This document shows, piece after piece, positions 1 through 6,431 of a DNA stretch of 13,693 nucleotides. Positions within the stretch are counted from its first letter, which is position 1. The number at the start of each line of letters is the position of its first letter. A program made the position numbers and the translations under genes. The stretch comes from Holosporaceae bacterium (GTDB taxonomy: Bacteria; Pseudomonadota; Alphaproteobacteria; UBA3830). The stretch lies in contig JAISMI010000053.1 of the NCBI GenBank assembly GCA_031276835.1, positions 1-13,693 on the forward strand. Reading direction: 5' to 3'. Under the pieces are notes generated by a model. It was not told the DNA's origin. It did no database searches and saw only the letters and a program-made list of their open reading frames with translations.

Positions 1-1
1 A

Positions 2-496
2 TACGGCTTATCGACGGACTTTGAGCTGGATCAATCCCTAAGCATCGTTATGGGAACGTTTAGCAAAGCGTTGTCATCGTCCGGAGCGTATGTCGCCTGC
101 AACGAGCTAATGAAGGAATATCTAGTTAACAACAGCAAAGGATTAATCTACTCGACGGCTCTGTCTTCGTTCTGCATAGGAGTAGCCATGCACAATTGGA
201 ATCTACTAAAAACATTGAACGAAATTAGACGACGCGTTATTGGTCTCGCGGATCATTTCCGTAAAAAAATCTGCGAATTAGGATATCAGGTAAATGGAGC
301 CGATACAAATATCTTGCCCATCGTCTTCAACGGCGTCGACGCCATGTTGGAAACAAATGTTAAATTGTCGAGAAATGGAATAATAACGTCGGCCATAAGA
401 CCGCCCACCTCTCCTACTCCGAGAATCAGATTTGCCATTAACGCAATGCACGCCGAAGAAGACTTAAATCGCGTCATCGAGGTTTTAAAACAATGA
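2..496 (+). CDS. bioF: 8-amino-7-oxononanoate synthase (KAPA synthase), C-terminal part; 5' end outside window
   Basis: PLP-dependent enzyme that condenses pimeloyl-ACP with L-alanine to give 8-amino-7-oxononanoate, the first step of biotin ring assembly in the cytoplasm. The frame is open from base 2, so this is the C-terminal 164 residues of a family that is usually about 385 long. The PLP-binding lysine lies in GTFSKALSSSGAY (Lys codon 65-67). Further on are the family blocks LIYSTALS and, near the end, AIRPPTSPTPRIRFAINAMH followed by a C-terminal helix, which matches the E. coli BioF C-terminus. The stop overlaps the next start (ATGA at 493-496), so translation is probably coupled with the downstream esterase gene. 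An internal ATG at base 50 is not the real start, because the conserved fold continues upstream of it. BioF is preferred over the related KBL and HemA because of its C-terminal block and the adjacent bioC. Confidence 0.93.
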   Translation, partial: YGLSTDFELDQSLSIVMGTFSKALSSSGAYVACNELMKEYLVNNSKGLIYSTALSSFCIGVAMHNWNLLKTLNEIRRRVIGLADHFRKKICELGYQVNGADTNILPIVFNGVDAMLETNVKLSRNGIITSAIRPPTSPTPRIRFAINAMHAEEDLNRVIEVLKQ

Positions 497-1119
497 AATA
501 CACGTTCTTGCTGCGTCATGGATTTGGTTTTTTCAATGAATATTGGAGAAATCTTATTCCCTTGCTCGACGGCGACGTTGTTTTTTTTGACGACGATTAT
601 GTGATTGATAAAACGAAACATTACATAGGAATCGGCCATTCCATAGGTTTTCAAAAATTGAATAATTCCGGAATAAAATTTGATTTTCTCATTGGCCTCC
701 AGGGATTTTTAAATTTTTGCGGCAACGAGCCAAATGAAAAGCAATTGCGGGAAAAAAACATCGACCGTTTGATGAAAATGCTAGCCTCGTCTCCGCTTCA
801 AACTCTGAAAACCTTTTACGACGCCTGCCAATATCCAGATCCAATTCCAGAAGACATAATTGTGGACGATTTGACGTCCGATTTAGCGTCCATGAAAAAA
901 TCGTACCTTCACTGCGATTGTCCGACGTTAATTATCGGCGGCGACGCAGACCAAATCGTCCCTATGCACATCATAGAGGACAATTTTCGTCGTCAGCCAA
1001 AAGTGGTCGTTGAAAAAATAAACGGAGTCGCCCATTCGTTGGGATTCGCCAAACCTAAAGAAGTTTCAAAAAAAATTAAAGATTTTGTTGATGAAGGAAA
1101 AAATAACACTCTCATTTGA
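493..1119 (+). CDS. alpha/beta hydrolase of the biotin cluster, probable pimeloyl-ACP methyl ester esterase (BioG/BioH role)
   Basis: A 208-residue serine hydrolase. Visible elements are an HGFGF oxyanion-type motif at residues 9-13, a nucleophile elbow GHSIG at 48-52 (Ser50), a candidate catalytic Asp153 in GDADQIVP, and His181 in VAHSLGF, so the triad looks complete. It sits between bioF and bioC and overlaps both. In biotin operons this slot is often taken by the esterase that removes the methyl group from pimeloyl-ACP methyl ester and so ends the BioC-primed cycle. The order bioF-esterase-bioC is like that of Haemophilus (bioF-bioG-bioC). The protein is shorter than BioH (about 256 residues). 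I could not align it clearly to BioG beyond the fold, so the role is inferred from motifs and context. The start ATG follows a GAGG at 479-482 inside bioF. Confidence 0.75.
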   Translation: MKYTFLLRHGFGFFNEYWRNLIPLLDGDVVFFDDDYVIDKTKHYIGIGHSIGFQKLNNSGIKFDFLIGLQGFLNFCGNEPNEKQLREKNIDRLMKMLASSPLQTLKTFYDACQYPDPIPEDIIVDDLTSDLASMKKSYLHCDCPTLIIGGDADQIVPMHIIEDNFRRQPKVVVEKINGVAHSLGFAKPKEVSKKIKDFVDEGKNNTLI

Positions 1120-1804
1120 CGCCGCCTCCCAGACCTACGATTCCGTATCTGAAGTGCAAATTTTATCGTCGGCGCGTCTTGTGGATATGCTAAAGGACGT
1201 TCGCCCCTCCGGCCATATCCAAACAATTCTTGACGTCGGAAGCGGAACCGGCAACACGGCGGCGGAAGTAATGAAAATATATCCCAACGCCGGATATACG
1301 CTGTGCGATATCTCGGAAAATATGCTCCAAAAGGCTAAACTTCGAATCAAACGCGCCAATTATATTATTTGCGATGCGGAAAAATACGATTTTATTGAAA
1401 AATACGATCTTGGTATTTCAAATTTAGCGCTGCAGTGGTTTGAATCCATCGATCGTTTTCTTGAAAAAATACTAAAAAACTGCCGATTTTTTGCATTTTC
1501 CACGCTATTGGACGGCAGTTTTCGCGAATATGATAATTTTCTTCTTCAGCACGGAATCTTTCATTTCAATTATCCGTCCGCCGACGAAATAAAACGCATT
1601 TGCGAAAAACGAGGAAAATTAACCGCATGGAAAATCGAAAGTTACGCTCTTCAATTCGAAAATTCATTTGGACTGGCGAGATATTTCAAAAAATTGGGAA
1701 CCGCGCCGCAATCATTTCCCAAAAATATTTTGCCTTTATTAAACGAACATAAAATAAATTTAAACTACGAAGTATTTTTTACGATTCTGGAAGCTCGGAT
1801 ATAG
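1091..1804 (+). CDS. bioC: malonyl-ACP O-methyltransferase
   Basis: SAM-dependent methyltransferase of 237 residues. It methylates the free carboxyl of malonyl-ACP, so that the fatty-acid synthesis machinery can build the pimeloyl chain for biotin. The SAM-binding motif I is LDVGSGTG (residues 47-54). The acidic end of strand 2 is CDIS (72-75). The BioC-typical blocks SNLALQW (110-116) and FSTLLDGSF (136-144) follow. The N-terminal FDAASQTYDSVSEVQ also fits the family. ATG at 1091 is chosen. In-frame TTG codons at 1085 and 1088 would add only two residues, and no good Shine-Dalgarno site is visible for any of them, as expected for a gene overlapping its upstream neighbour by 29 bases. This is the last gene of the visible cluster. 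No bioD, bioA or bioB is in the window. Confidence 0.9.
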   Translation: MKEKITLSFDAASQTYDSVSEVQILSSARLVDMLKDVRPSGHIQTILDVGSGTGNTAAEVMKIYPNAGYTLCDISENMLQKAKLRIKRANYIICDAEKYDFIEKYDLGISNLALQWFESIDRFLEKILKNCRFFAFSTLLDGSFREYDNFLLQHGIFHFNYPSADEIKRICEKRGKLTAWKIESYALQFENSFGLARYFKKLGTAPQSFPKNILPLLNEHKINLNYEVFFTILEARI

Positions 1805-1817
1805 AGTTTTCTTCGCT

Positions 1818-1867
1818 TATTTTTTACAATAAACCCGAATCAATTAAGTCGCTTATTGTAGAAAATG
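1818..1867. repeat. AT-rich inverted repeat downstream of bioC
   Basis: The arms at 1819-1832 and 1853-1866 are complementary over 14 positions with one G-T wobble, and 1818/1867 adds another wobble; the loop is 20 bases. A 9-base direct repeat TCGCTTATT (1813-1821 and 1849-1857) overlaps the arms. The hairpin starts 14 bases after the bioC stop, so it may protect or end the bio mRNA. It is AT-rich and no T-run follows, so it is not a standard intrinsic terminator. Confidence 0.5.
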
Positions 1868-2142
1868 TTAATGTAGGTTACAGTCAAACCTATCCGACGA
1901 AGGCGAGAAGAACATACGCCTCTTTGTAATTGTACTAGTCGAATCGAGAGGATTATGCACAATTAACAAGAGGTAACTGCGCTAAAAAGATTGTCGTTAG
2001 TTGGATCGCAAAAACATCCGCCCTAAATCTATCCACCTGAGAGCACGGGGAAAAATAATAGAAAAGATGGACTGTTAGTGAGGCTATGAGAAAACACGCT
2101 ATGGATTTTCCTATCCTCCCGCCGGCATATGGAGAATTCATT

Positions 2143-2184
2143 ATGCGACGATCCGCATATGTGATATCATCTCTCGGTTGTTAA
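2143..2184 (+). CDS. possible 13-codon upstream peptide in frame with the SH3b gene
   Basis: An ATG at 2143 follows GGAG (2131-2134) with 8-base spacing, which is a better ribosome-binding site than any seen at the SH3b start. It reads 13 codons (MRRSAYVISSLGC) to TAA at 2182-2184. Twelve bases later, in the same frame, the SH3b gene starts at 2197. It could be a leader peptide with re-initiation, or the remnant of an N-terminal extension cut by a nonsense mutation, or chance. Confidence 0.2.
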   Translation: MRRSAYVISSLGC

Positions 2185-2196
2185 GATTATTTGGTT

Positions 2197-2634
2197 ATGC
2201 GGTCCGGTTCGATCATTTTCGCTTTCATTATTTCGTTTTGGGCGAGCGCTCGTCAATTTGTCAGTTTAAAATCGTCGGAGATTAACTTAAGAGTTGGTCC
2301 AGGCAAGGAGTATCCTATTAGCTGGACGTTTATGAAATCTTGTCTTCCCATGATGCTAATAGCCGAATTTAATCAATGGAGAAAAATAAAATTCGTCGAC
2401 CGAACCGAGGGATGGGTGCATCAAAATATGATTTCCCGAAAAAATACCGCCATCGTCGTATCCGAATACGCAATTTTGTATAAATACGAGTCCAACTCGC
2501 AGCCAATTGCTAAAATAGAGAAAAATTCCGTCGTCAACGTGCTGAAAAATGGCAAGGATCTGGTAAAAATAGAAGCGAATAAAATCAAAGGATGGGTAAA
2601 AAAACAGGATCTATGGGGAATTAACGAAGATTAA
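2197..2634 (+). CDS. secreted protein with two bacterial SH3 (SH3b) domains
   Basis: A 145-residue protein starting with a signal peptide: Arg2, a hydrophobic core at residues 5-15, and a likely cleavage site near Ala-Ser-Ala-Arg at 16-19. Domain 1 (about 22-80) has the SH3b signature INLRVGPGKEYPISW and ends in EGWVHQNMI. Domain 2 (about 86-140) is more divergent and ends in KGWVKKQDLWG. Such proteins usually act in the periplasm, where SH3b domains bind peptidoglycan or other envelope partners. No catalytic domain is attached, so it is probably a binding or scaffold protein. ATG at 2197 is preferred over the TTG at 2191 because it opens directly with the signal peptide, but no clear Shine-Dalgarno site precedes either. 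It ends two bases before the convergent DsbA-like gene, with no room for a separate terminator. Confidence 0.8.
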   Translation: MRSGSIIFAFIISFWASARQFVSLKSSEINLRVGPGKEYPISWTFMKSCLPMMLIAEFNQWRKIKFVDRTEGWVHQNMISRKNTAIVVSEYAILYKYESNSQPIAKIEKNSVVNVLKNGKDLVKIEANKIKGWVKKQDLWGINED

Positions 2635-2636
2635 TT

Positions 2637-3344
2637 TCATCTTTTTCTTTTGCGAACGGTTTTATTATTTTCTTCCAACATAGCGGCCAATTTTTTGCAG
2701 GTAAGCGTTCCTTTATGAATTTTTCCATTGACGATAAATGTTGGAATTAGAGATATTTTTAATTCATGCATAGTCCGCTGCTGTTCTTTCATCAATCCCG
2801 CGGAAATTTTTGTGTTGGCGCTGCACCTGTCTATTTCTTCTGAACCGTATCCCAGTTCTTTAAACATATTCTTTAGAAATTGTCTTGGCTTTTTAGAGGC
2901 AAACCATTTTTCTTGTCTACTGAAAATTTCATGATACAAATCTTCAATTTTGTCATTCGAGTCTCCGCCAAAACATCTTACCAGGAGGGACGCCTCCAGA
3001 GCTCCGAGATCGTCCAGATAGCTTCGCAGATAGACTTTGGCTTTTCCGGTATCAACGTATTTCCTTTTGAATTTTGGAAATTCTTCTTCGTGGAACTTTC
3101 TGCAGTAGGAGCAGGTAAAAGAAGAGTATATGATCACCGTATTTGGAGCGTCGTCGTTTCCAATGACAACTTCCTTTAGTTTTAAACTATCCGGAATGGA
3201 CATTTTTTTCAGATTTTCCGCAAACGAACCGTCGTCTTCGAATTGTTCCGCTTGGGCTGCGACTTTTTTTCTTGTCGGAGCGTTTTCTCCCCATAAATTC
3301 CATTCAAAAAACACCAATACAATCAACGCGATACATAGTTTCAT
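2637..3344 (-). CDS. DsbA-family thiol:disulfide oxidoreductase, secreted
   Basis: A 235-residue periplasmic thioredoxin-fold protein that probably forms or shuffles disulfides in exported proteins. It begins with a hydrophobic signal segment (residues 3-19), then a charged linker. A thioredoxin core starts near residue 58, with active site CSYC at 78-81 in YSSFTCSYC and the cis-proline loop IPTF (Pro201). Two extra cysteines (124 and 174) in the helical insertion may form a structural disulfide. The block ALEASLLVRC is typical of alphaproteobacterial DsbA relatives. The start is supported by AGAGGA at 3351-3356, 6 bases upstream of ATG. It lies 39 bases downstream of ychF on the same strand with no clear terminator between, so read-through from ychF is possible. 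It could serve the cysteine-containing envelope proteins encoded further along. Confidence 0.87.
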   Translation of the reverse strand: MKLCIALIVLVFFEWNLWGENAPTRKKVAAQAEQFEDDGSFAENLKKMSIPDSLKLKEVVIGNDDAPNTVIIYSSFTCSYCRKFHEEEFPKFKRKYVDTGKAKVYLRSYLDDLGALEASLLVRCFGGDSNDKIEDLYHEIFSRQEKWFASKKPRQFLKNMFKELGYGSEEIDRCSANTKISAGLMKEQQRTMHELKISLIPTFIVNGKIHKGTLTCKKLAAMLEENNKTVRKRKR

Positions 3345-3383
3345 TAAAGATCCTCTCTCGAATTTTTACAAAATTATTTAAAA

Positions 3384-4475
3384 TTATACATTAAATCTAA
3401 AATGAAATACATCTCCGTCGTTTACTAAATAATCTTTTCCTTCGAGACGCATTTTTCCGGCGGATTTAGCGCCGAATTCCCCATTATAGGCCACGTAGTC
3501 GTCGTAGCCGATTGTTTCGGCGCAGATGAATCCGCGTTCAAAATCCGTATGGATTACTCCGGCGGCGGCGGGGGCTTTGGAATTTTTGCGAATAGTCCAG
3601 GCATGCGCTTCAGGCGCACCGACGGTGAAAAACGTTATCAAATCCAGTAGATTATAGCCTCCCCTGATGATTCTATCCAGTCCGGACTCGGACAATCCCA
3701 AAGATTGAATGTACTCGTATTTTTCGTTTTCGTCGCGGATAACCGCTATTTCCGACTCGATGGCTGCGGAAACTGCGACGACGGACGAGCCTCTATTTTT
3801 CGCGAAGTCGCCAACCGCTTTTGTGTAGGCGTTTCCCGAGACAATTTCCTCTTCTCCGACATTGCAGACGTACAAAATTGGCTTTCTCGTGATAAGGCGC
3901 ATGGCGTTGGAGACGACTTCGTCTTCTTCCGTAAATTCCAGTTGATTCAGCAGGTTTCCTTTTTCCAAGCAATCGATGAACTTTTGCAAAGATTTTTTTT
4001 CCGCCGTCAGTTCTGGATTATTTTTTTTGGAAATGGAGGATTCTCTTTTTTTCAAACTTTCGATATCCGCCAGCATTAATTCCGTTTCCACCACTTCTAT
4101 ATCTCGAATGGGATTAATATTTTCGTCCACATGAGTTATGTCGCCGTTTTCGAAACACCTTGCAATATGCAGAATTGCATCCGTGCTTCTGATATGTCCA
4201 AGAAATTGATTTCCCAAGCCTTCGCCCTTGCTTGCTCCTCTGACCAGACCGGCTATGTCGACGATCTCTATTTGGGTCGGAATGATTTTTGCGCTTTCGG
4301 CGATTTTAGCGAGTCTAAACAACCTCGGATCCGGAACTCCAACCCTTCCAACGTTCGGCTCTATGGTGCAGAATGGATAATTCGAGGCTTCGGCCGCCGC
4401 CGTTTGAGTTAACGCGTTGAACAAAGTCGATTTTCCAACATTTGGAAGTCCCACGATTCCGCAATTAAATCCCAT
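3384..4475 (-). CDS. ychF: redox-regulated ATPase/GTPase YchF (OLA1 family)
   Basis: A 363-residue Obg-related P-loop NTPase that binds ribosomes and acts in translation and stress response. The P-loop is GLPNVGKS (9-16) and G3 is DIAG (73-76), followed by Leu77 in place of the usual catalytic Gln, as in this family. G4 is NVGE (205-208) instead of NKxD, the change that lets YchF accept ATP. Cys36 in FCTIEPN matches the cysteine linked to redox control in E. coli YchF. The C-terminal TGS domain (about 280-363) ends with the family signature GKDYLVNDGDVFHFRFNV. Full length, no gaps. GGAGAA at 4481-4486 sits 5 bases upstream of ATG. Confidence 0.97.
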   Translation of the reverse strand: MGFNCGIVGLPNVGKSTLFNALTQTAAAEASNYPFCTIEPNVGRVGVPDPRLFRLAKIAESAKIIPTQIEIVDIAGLVRGASKGEGLGNQFLGHIRSTDAILHIARCFENGDITHVDENINPIRDIEVVETELMLADIESLKKRESSISKKNNPELTAEKKSLQKFIDCLEKGNLLNQLEFTEEDEVVSNAMRLITRKPILYVCNVGEEEIVSGNAYTKAVGDFAKNRGSSVVAVSAAIESEIAVIRDENEKYEYIQSLGLSESGLDRIIRGGYNLLDLITFFTVGAPEAHAWTIRKNSKAPAAAGVIHTDFERGFICAETIGYDDYVAYNGEFGAKSAGKMRLEGKDYLVNDGDVFHFRFNV

Positions 4476-4528
4476 AACAATTCTCCGCGATATTTACGAA
4501 TGAATATAATTGTATTTGCAGATATTTT

Positions 4529-5731
4529 CTAGATAACAAAAACAGACGGCATAGCGGAATTTTCAGAAATATTGAATAATTCAGTCATGGCCCAGACCAT
4601 TGCGTCAAGACGGTCTGGAGATTTTGCTTTTGGTTCGTAAGTAGCCATCTGCATTTCAAGCTTATGAAACTGCCGAGCGTGAAATATCATTTTTTTCTGA
4701 TATAAAATGGCAATTGGTTCCGCCCTGATCATTTTAGACGTATGGGCGTGGACGATTTTCAATTTAATGGAATTATCCATGGACAGCAGCAAATTTGAGA
4801 GTAATTCGCCGCCGGCGTTGCCCTCTATTATCATTAGGTTAGCGGAATATTTACGATAGGCCTCCAAGGCTCGTCCGGCCCAAATTTCGGGAGCGGCCGA
4901 GACGCTTAAATCGTCCAAAACATATCCTTTTTTAAAACAATCCATGCCGACGACAACGATTCCAGTTTCATCGCTGTTGGAGTTGGAGGTCAGCGCCGGA
5001 TCGACGCCCACCACCGTGTTTATCAAAAAATTCGGAGGGGATTTTTGGCAATTTTCTATGTCCTCCCACGACCATAGGCTGTTTGGCTGATCTTCCACTA
5101 TTTCGGCATAAATTTCCTGAGACTCAAGACGAGTTCCCCGAAGATACTCCAGCTGTTTTAGGAACATCGGGGATAGATTTTCAATGTTTTCAAACGAAGC
5201 GCCTCGCACCGTAACAACATCATTTCTGGCCATCAGATCCTTTATAAATTGTATTGGTCGAGGAGTCGTTGTGAGAATAGTTCTGGGATTTTTTCCCAGA
5301 CGAAGAGAGAAGGACAGCTGCTCGAAAGTCTCTCTTGGATGTTGAAATTTTGCAAATTCGTCGATCCAGGCGGCGTCGAATTGAGGACCGCGCAGCTGTT
5401 CGTAGTTTTCGGCTCCGTAGAGAGTGGCGATTGCGCCATTCTGCCATTGCAGAAGACGTCTTGACGGGAAGAATTTTAAGTTTTCTTTTCCTTCAGAAAT
5501 CGAAAGCAAACCGCTTTCTCCCTCCACCAGAACCTGTCGGGCCTCCTGTATGGTGTTAGAAATCAACGCTATTCTTTTGTATTGATTGTGAACGGCCCAC
5601 TTTCTTATGGTTTCTGCAGCCGAGCGCGTTTTTCCAAATCCGCGACCAGCAAGAATCAACCAGACGCTCCAATCTCCAGGCGGAGCGATCTGATTTGGAC
5701 GGGCGATTTGTTCCCATGTAGTTTTTTTCAT
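4529..5731 (-). CDS. terL: terminase large subunit, gene-transfer-agent/phage DNA-packaging type
   Basis: A 400-residue packaging motor and nuclease, closest in style to the DNA-packaging protein of alphaproteobacterial gene transfer agents (RcGTA g2 type). N-terminal ATPase: Walker A AGRGFGKT (28-35), Walker B WIDEF (Asp124-Glu125) and coupling motif LTTTPRP (153-159). C-terminal RNase H-like nuclease: VGVDPA (Asp244), IIEGN (Glu303) and SPDRLDA (Asp373/Asp376), so both active sites look intact. The length is normal. ATG is supported by GGAG at 5739-5742, 7 bases upstream. No portal, protease, capsid, tail or small terminase gene is in the window: ychF lies downstream and a tiny membrane protein gene lies divergently upstream. 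It may be a surviving piece of a scattered GTA cluster or a domesticated gene. The family call is strong; any present-day packaging role is inference. Confidence 0.9.
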   Translation of the reverse strand: MKKTTWEQIARPNQIAPPGDWSVWLILAGRGFGKTRSAAETIRKWAVHNQYKRIALISNTIQEARQVLVEGESGLLSISEGKENLKFFPSRRLLQWQNGAIATLYGAENYEQLRGPQFDAAWIDEFAKFQHPRETFEQLSFSLRLGKNPRTILTTTPRPIQFIKDLMARNDVVTVRGASFENIENLSPMFLKQLEYLRGTRLESQEIYAEIVEDQPNSLWSWEDIENCQKSPPNFLINTVVGVDPALTSNSNSDETGIVVVGMDCFKKGYVLDDLSVSAAPEIWAGRALEAYRKYSANLMIIEGNAGGELLSNLLLSMDNSIKLKIVHAHTSKMIRAEPIAILYQKKMIFHARQFHKLEMQMATYEPKAKSPDRLDAMVWAMTELFNISENSAMPSVFVI

Positions 5732-5826
5732 ATTTTTTCTCCTTTTTTATAAAAATTTAATTTTTTTTCTCTATAGTTAATTTATAAGATTGCTAAATAA
5801 AAAATCTGGACCAGAGGGAGACAAAA

Positions 5827-5946
5827 ATGAGCAATATAGATCCACAAGAAATAGAAGAAGCCATCGCCAAAAACGACGAAGAGTGGCAGAAAAAATTGCT
5901 GCTGCTGGTTATGACGATGATTATCGCTCTATTGAGTATAGACTAA
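5827..5946 (+). CDS. 39-residue single-span membrane protein, divergent from terL
   Basis: A small gene with a good ribosome-binding site (GGGAG at 5816-5820, 6 bases before ATG). The N-terminal half is acidic and helix-forming (IDPQEIEEAIAKNDEEWQKK). The C-terminal half is a continuous hydrophobic helix (residues 24-36, LLLLVMTMIIALL) ending in SID. This gives one transmembrane segment, probably with the charged part in the cytoplasm. I do not recognise a family. The terL start is 95 bases away on the other strand, so the two share an AT-rich promoter region. Tail-anchored micro-proteins of this kind may modulate a membrane complex. Holins are usually longer. Reality rests on the Shine-Dalgarno site plus the sensible amphipathic-to-hydrophobic layout. 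Confidence 0.55.
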   Translation: MSNIDPQEIEEAIAKNDEEWQKKLLLLVMTMIIALLSID

Positions 5947-6076
5947 TCTTTGGATTTCATTCATTTTAAGTTATCGCGACCAAGGCGGAATGTTGAAGGG
6001 CTTGAGTCGGAGACGAGAATATTTAACGCCGAATTTTGACGCGGTCTGCGACCTAAACGGTTGAAAAGGCGCGACG

Positions 6077-6139
6077 ATCCCATAATTTCAGATCTTGCGA
6101 TTCCACAATCCCAAAATTTCACAATTCCAAGATTACAGA
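6077..6139. repeat. degenerate 8-bp tandem repeat (consensus near ATTCCAMA)
   Basis: Successive units read ATCCCATA, ATTTCAGA, TCTTGCG (one base short), ATTCCACA, ATCCCAAA, ATTTCACA, ATTCCAAG and ATTACAGA, which is eight units. The periodicity is clear in 6100-6131 and decays at both ends. It lies in non-coding DNA between the small membrane protein and the secreted protein genes. Confidence 0.6.
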
Positions 6140-6268
6140 TTGGTTCTTGAAGCAATCGTATTTCATAGACTGTTTTGACGGATTTTTAAGATGATCTTTA
6201 ATCAAGATGCACGTTTGATTAGGATACGCGAAAATGCAAAAAAGTCAAGATATTTCAGAGTGGTTCCG

Positions 6269-6319
6269 CTATTTTGTACGAAAGTATGGCTTTTTTTCCA
6301 CAAAATAGTAATTTTTTTT
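6269..6319 (+). terminator. hairpin plus T-run, possible weak terminator
   Basis: CTATTTTGT (6269-6277) and ACAAAATAG (6300-6308) are perfectly complementary over 9 bp with a 22-base loop. A run of eight T (6312-6319) follows on the plus strand. The stem is AT-rich, so it would be a weak terminator. It would isolate the downstream secreted-protein gene from upstream transcription. Confidence 0.35.
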
Positions 6320-6320
6320 A

Positions 6321-6348
6321 TTGATTTTCATGAAAAATCAGTATACAT
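6321..6348 (+). promoter_or_regulatory. palindrome TTGATTTTCA/TGAAAAATCA overlapping a possible promoter
   Basis: TTGATTTTCA (6321-6330) is followed directly by TGAAAAATCA (6331-6340), a near-perfect palindrome centred on CATG. TTGATT could serve as a -35 element, and TATACA or TACATA (6342-6349) as a -10, 15 to 17 bases later. That places an operator-like site inside a promoter for the secreted protein gene at 6432. The same 10-11 base motif recurs four more times at 6797-6985. Confidence 0.3.
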
Positions 6349-6431
6349 ATCTTATGGGAAATAAGCCTAAAAAACGATGCGATTAGGGCAATTTTTCCAG
6401 TTTGTTTTTCGTTACTAAAGGAGGATATAAA

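Larger units (their letters stand above)
1805..2196. other. 392-base spacer with several inverted repeats, no convincing gene
   Basis: I see no recognisable long gene here. It holds a long AT-rich hairpin (1818-1867, listed separately), a short hairpin GTAGGTT/AACCTAT (1873-1879 with 1887-1893), and TATGCG/CGCATA (2142-2147 with 2154-2159). GGATCG at about 2002-2007 is complementary to CGATCC at 2149-2154. That last pair could close a structured RNA of about 150 nt, but I find no signature of tmRNA, RNase P RNA or SRP RNA. A minus-strand frame of 62 codons (1953-2141) resembles nothing known. The possible upstream peptide at 2143-2184 is listed separately. Confidence 0.5.
5947..6431. other. 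485-base spacer with repeats and hairpins
   Basis: There is no convincing gene here. It contains an 8-bp degenerate tandem repeat (6077-6139), a hairpin with a T-run (6269-6319) and a palindrome (6321-6340), each listed separately. Two weak small frames overlap the second half. One runs 6191-6364 (57 codons, basic, with a hydrophobic stretch) and the other 6234-6308 (24 codons, AGGA upstream). Neither has family resemblance. The minus-strand frame at 5961-6155 is largely a translation of the tandem repeat. Confidence 0.5.

Noticed and set aside
286..654. Minus-strand 122-codon frame
   Set aside because: Antisense shadow of bioF and the esterase gene, both of which have clear family motifs.
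1953..2141. Minus-strand 62-codon frame in the bioC-SH3b spacer
   Set aside because: No ribosome-binding site that stands out, no family resemblance and an odd composition; probably chance.
2002..2157. tmRNA, RNase P RNA or SRP RNA
   Set aside because: Conserved cores of these RNAs are missing on both strands; only generic pairing is seen.
3705..4079. Plus-strand 124-codon frame
   Set aside because: Antisense shadow of ychF, with Phe-rich low-complexity composition.
6077..6139. CRISPR array
   Set aside because: The units are 8 bp and contiguous, with no spacers.
5961..6155. Minus-strand 64-codon frame
   Set aside because: Much of its N-terminal half is the 8-bp tandem repeat read as protein, and no homology is recognised.
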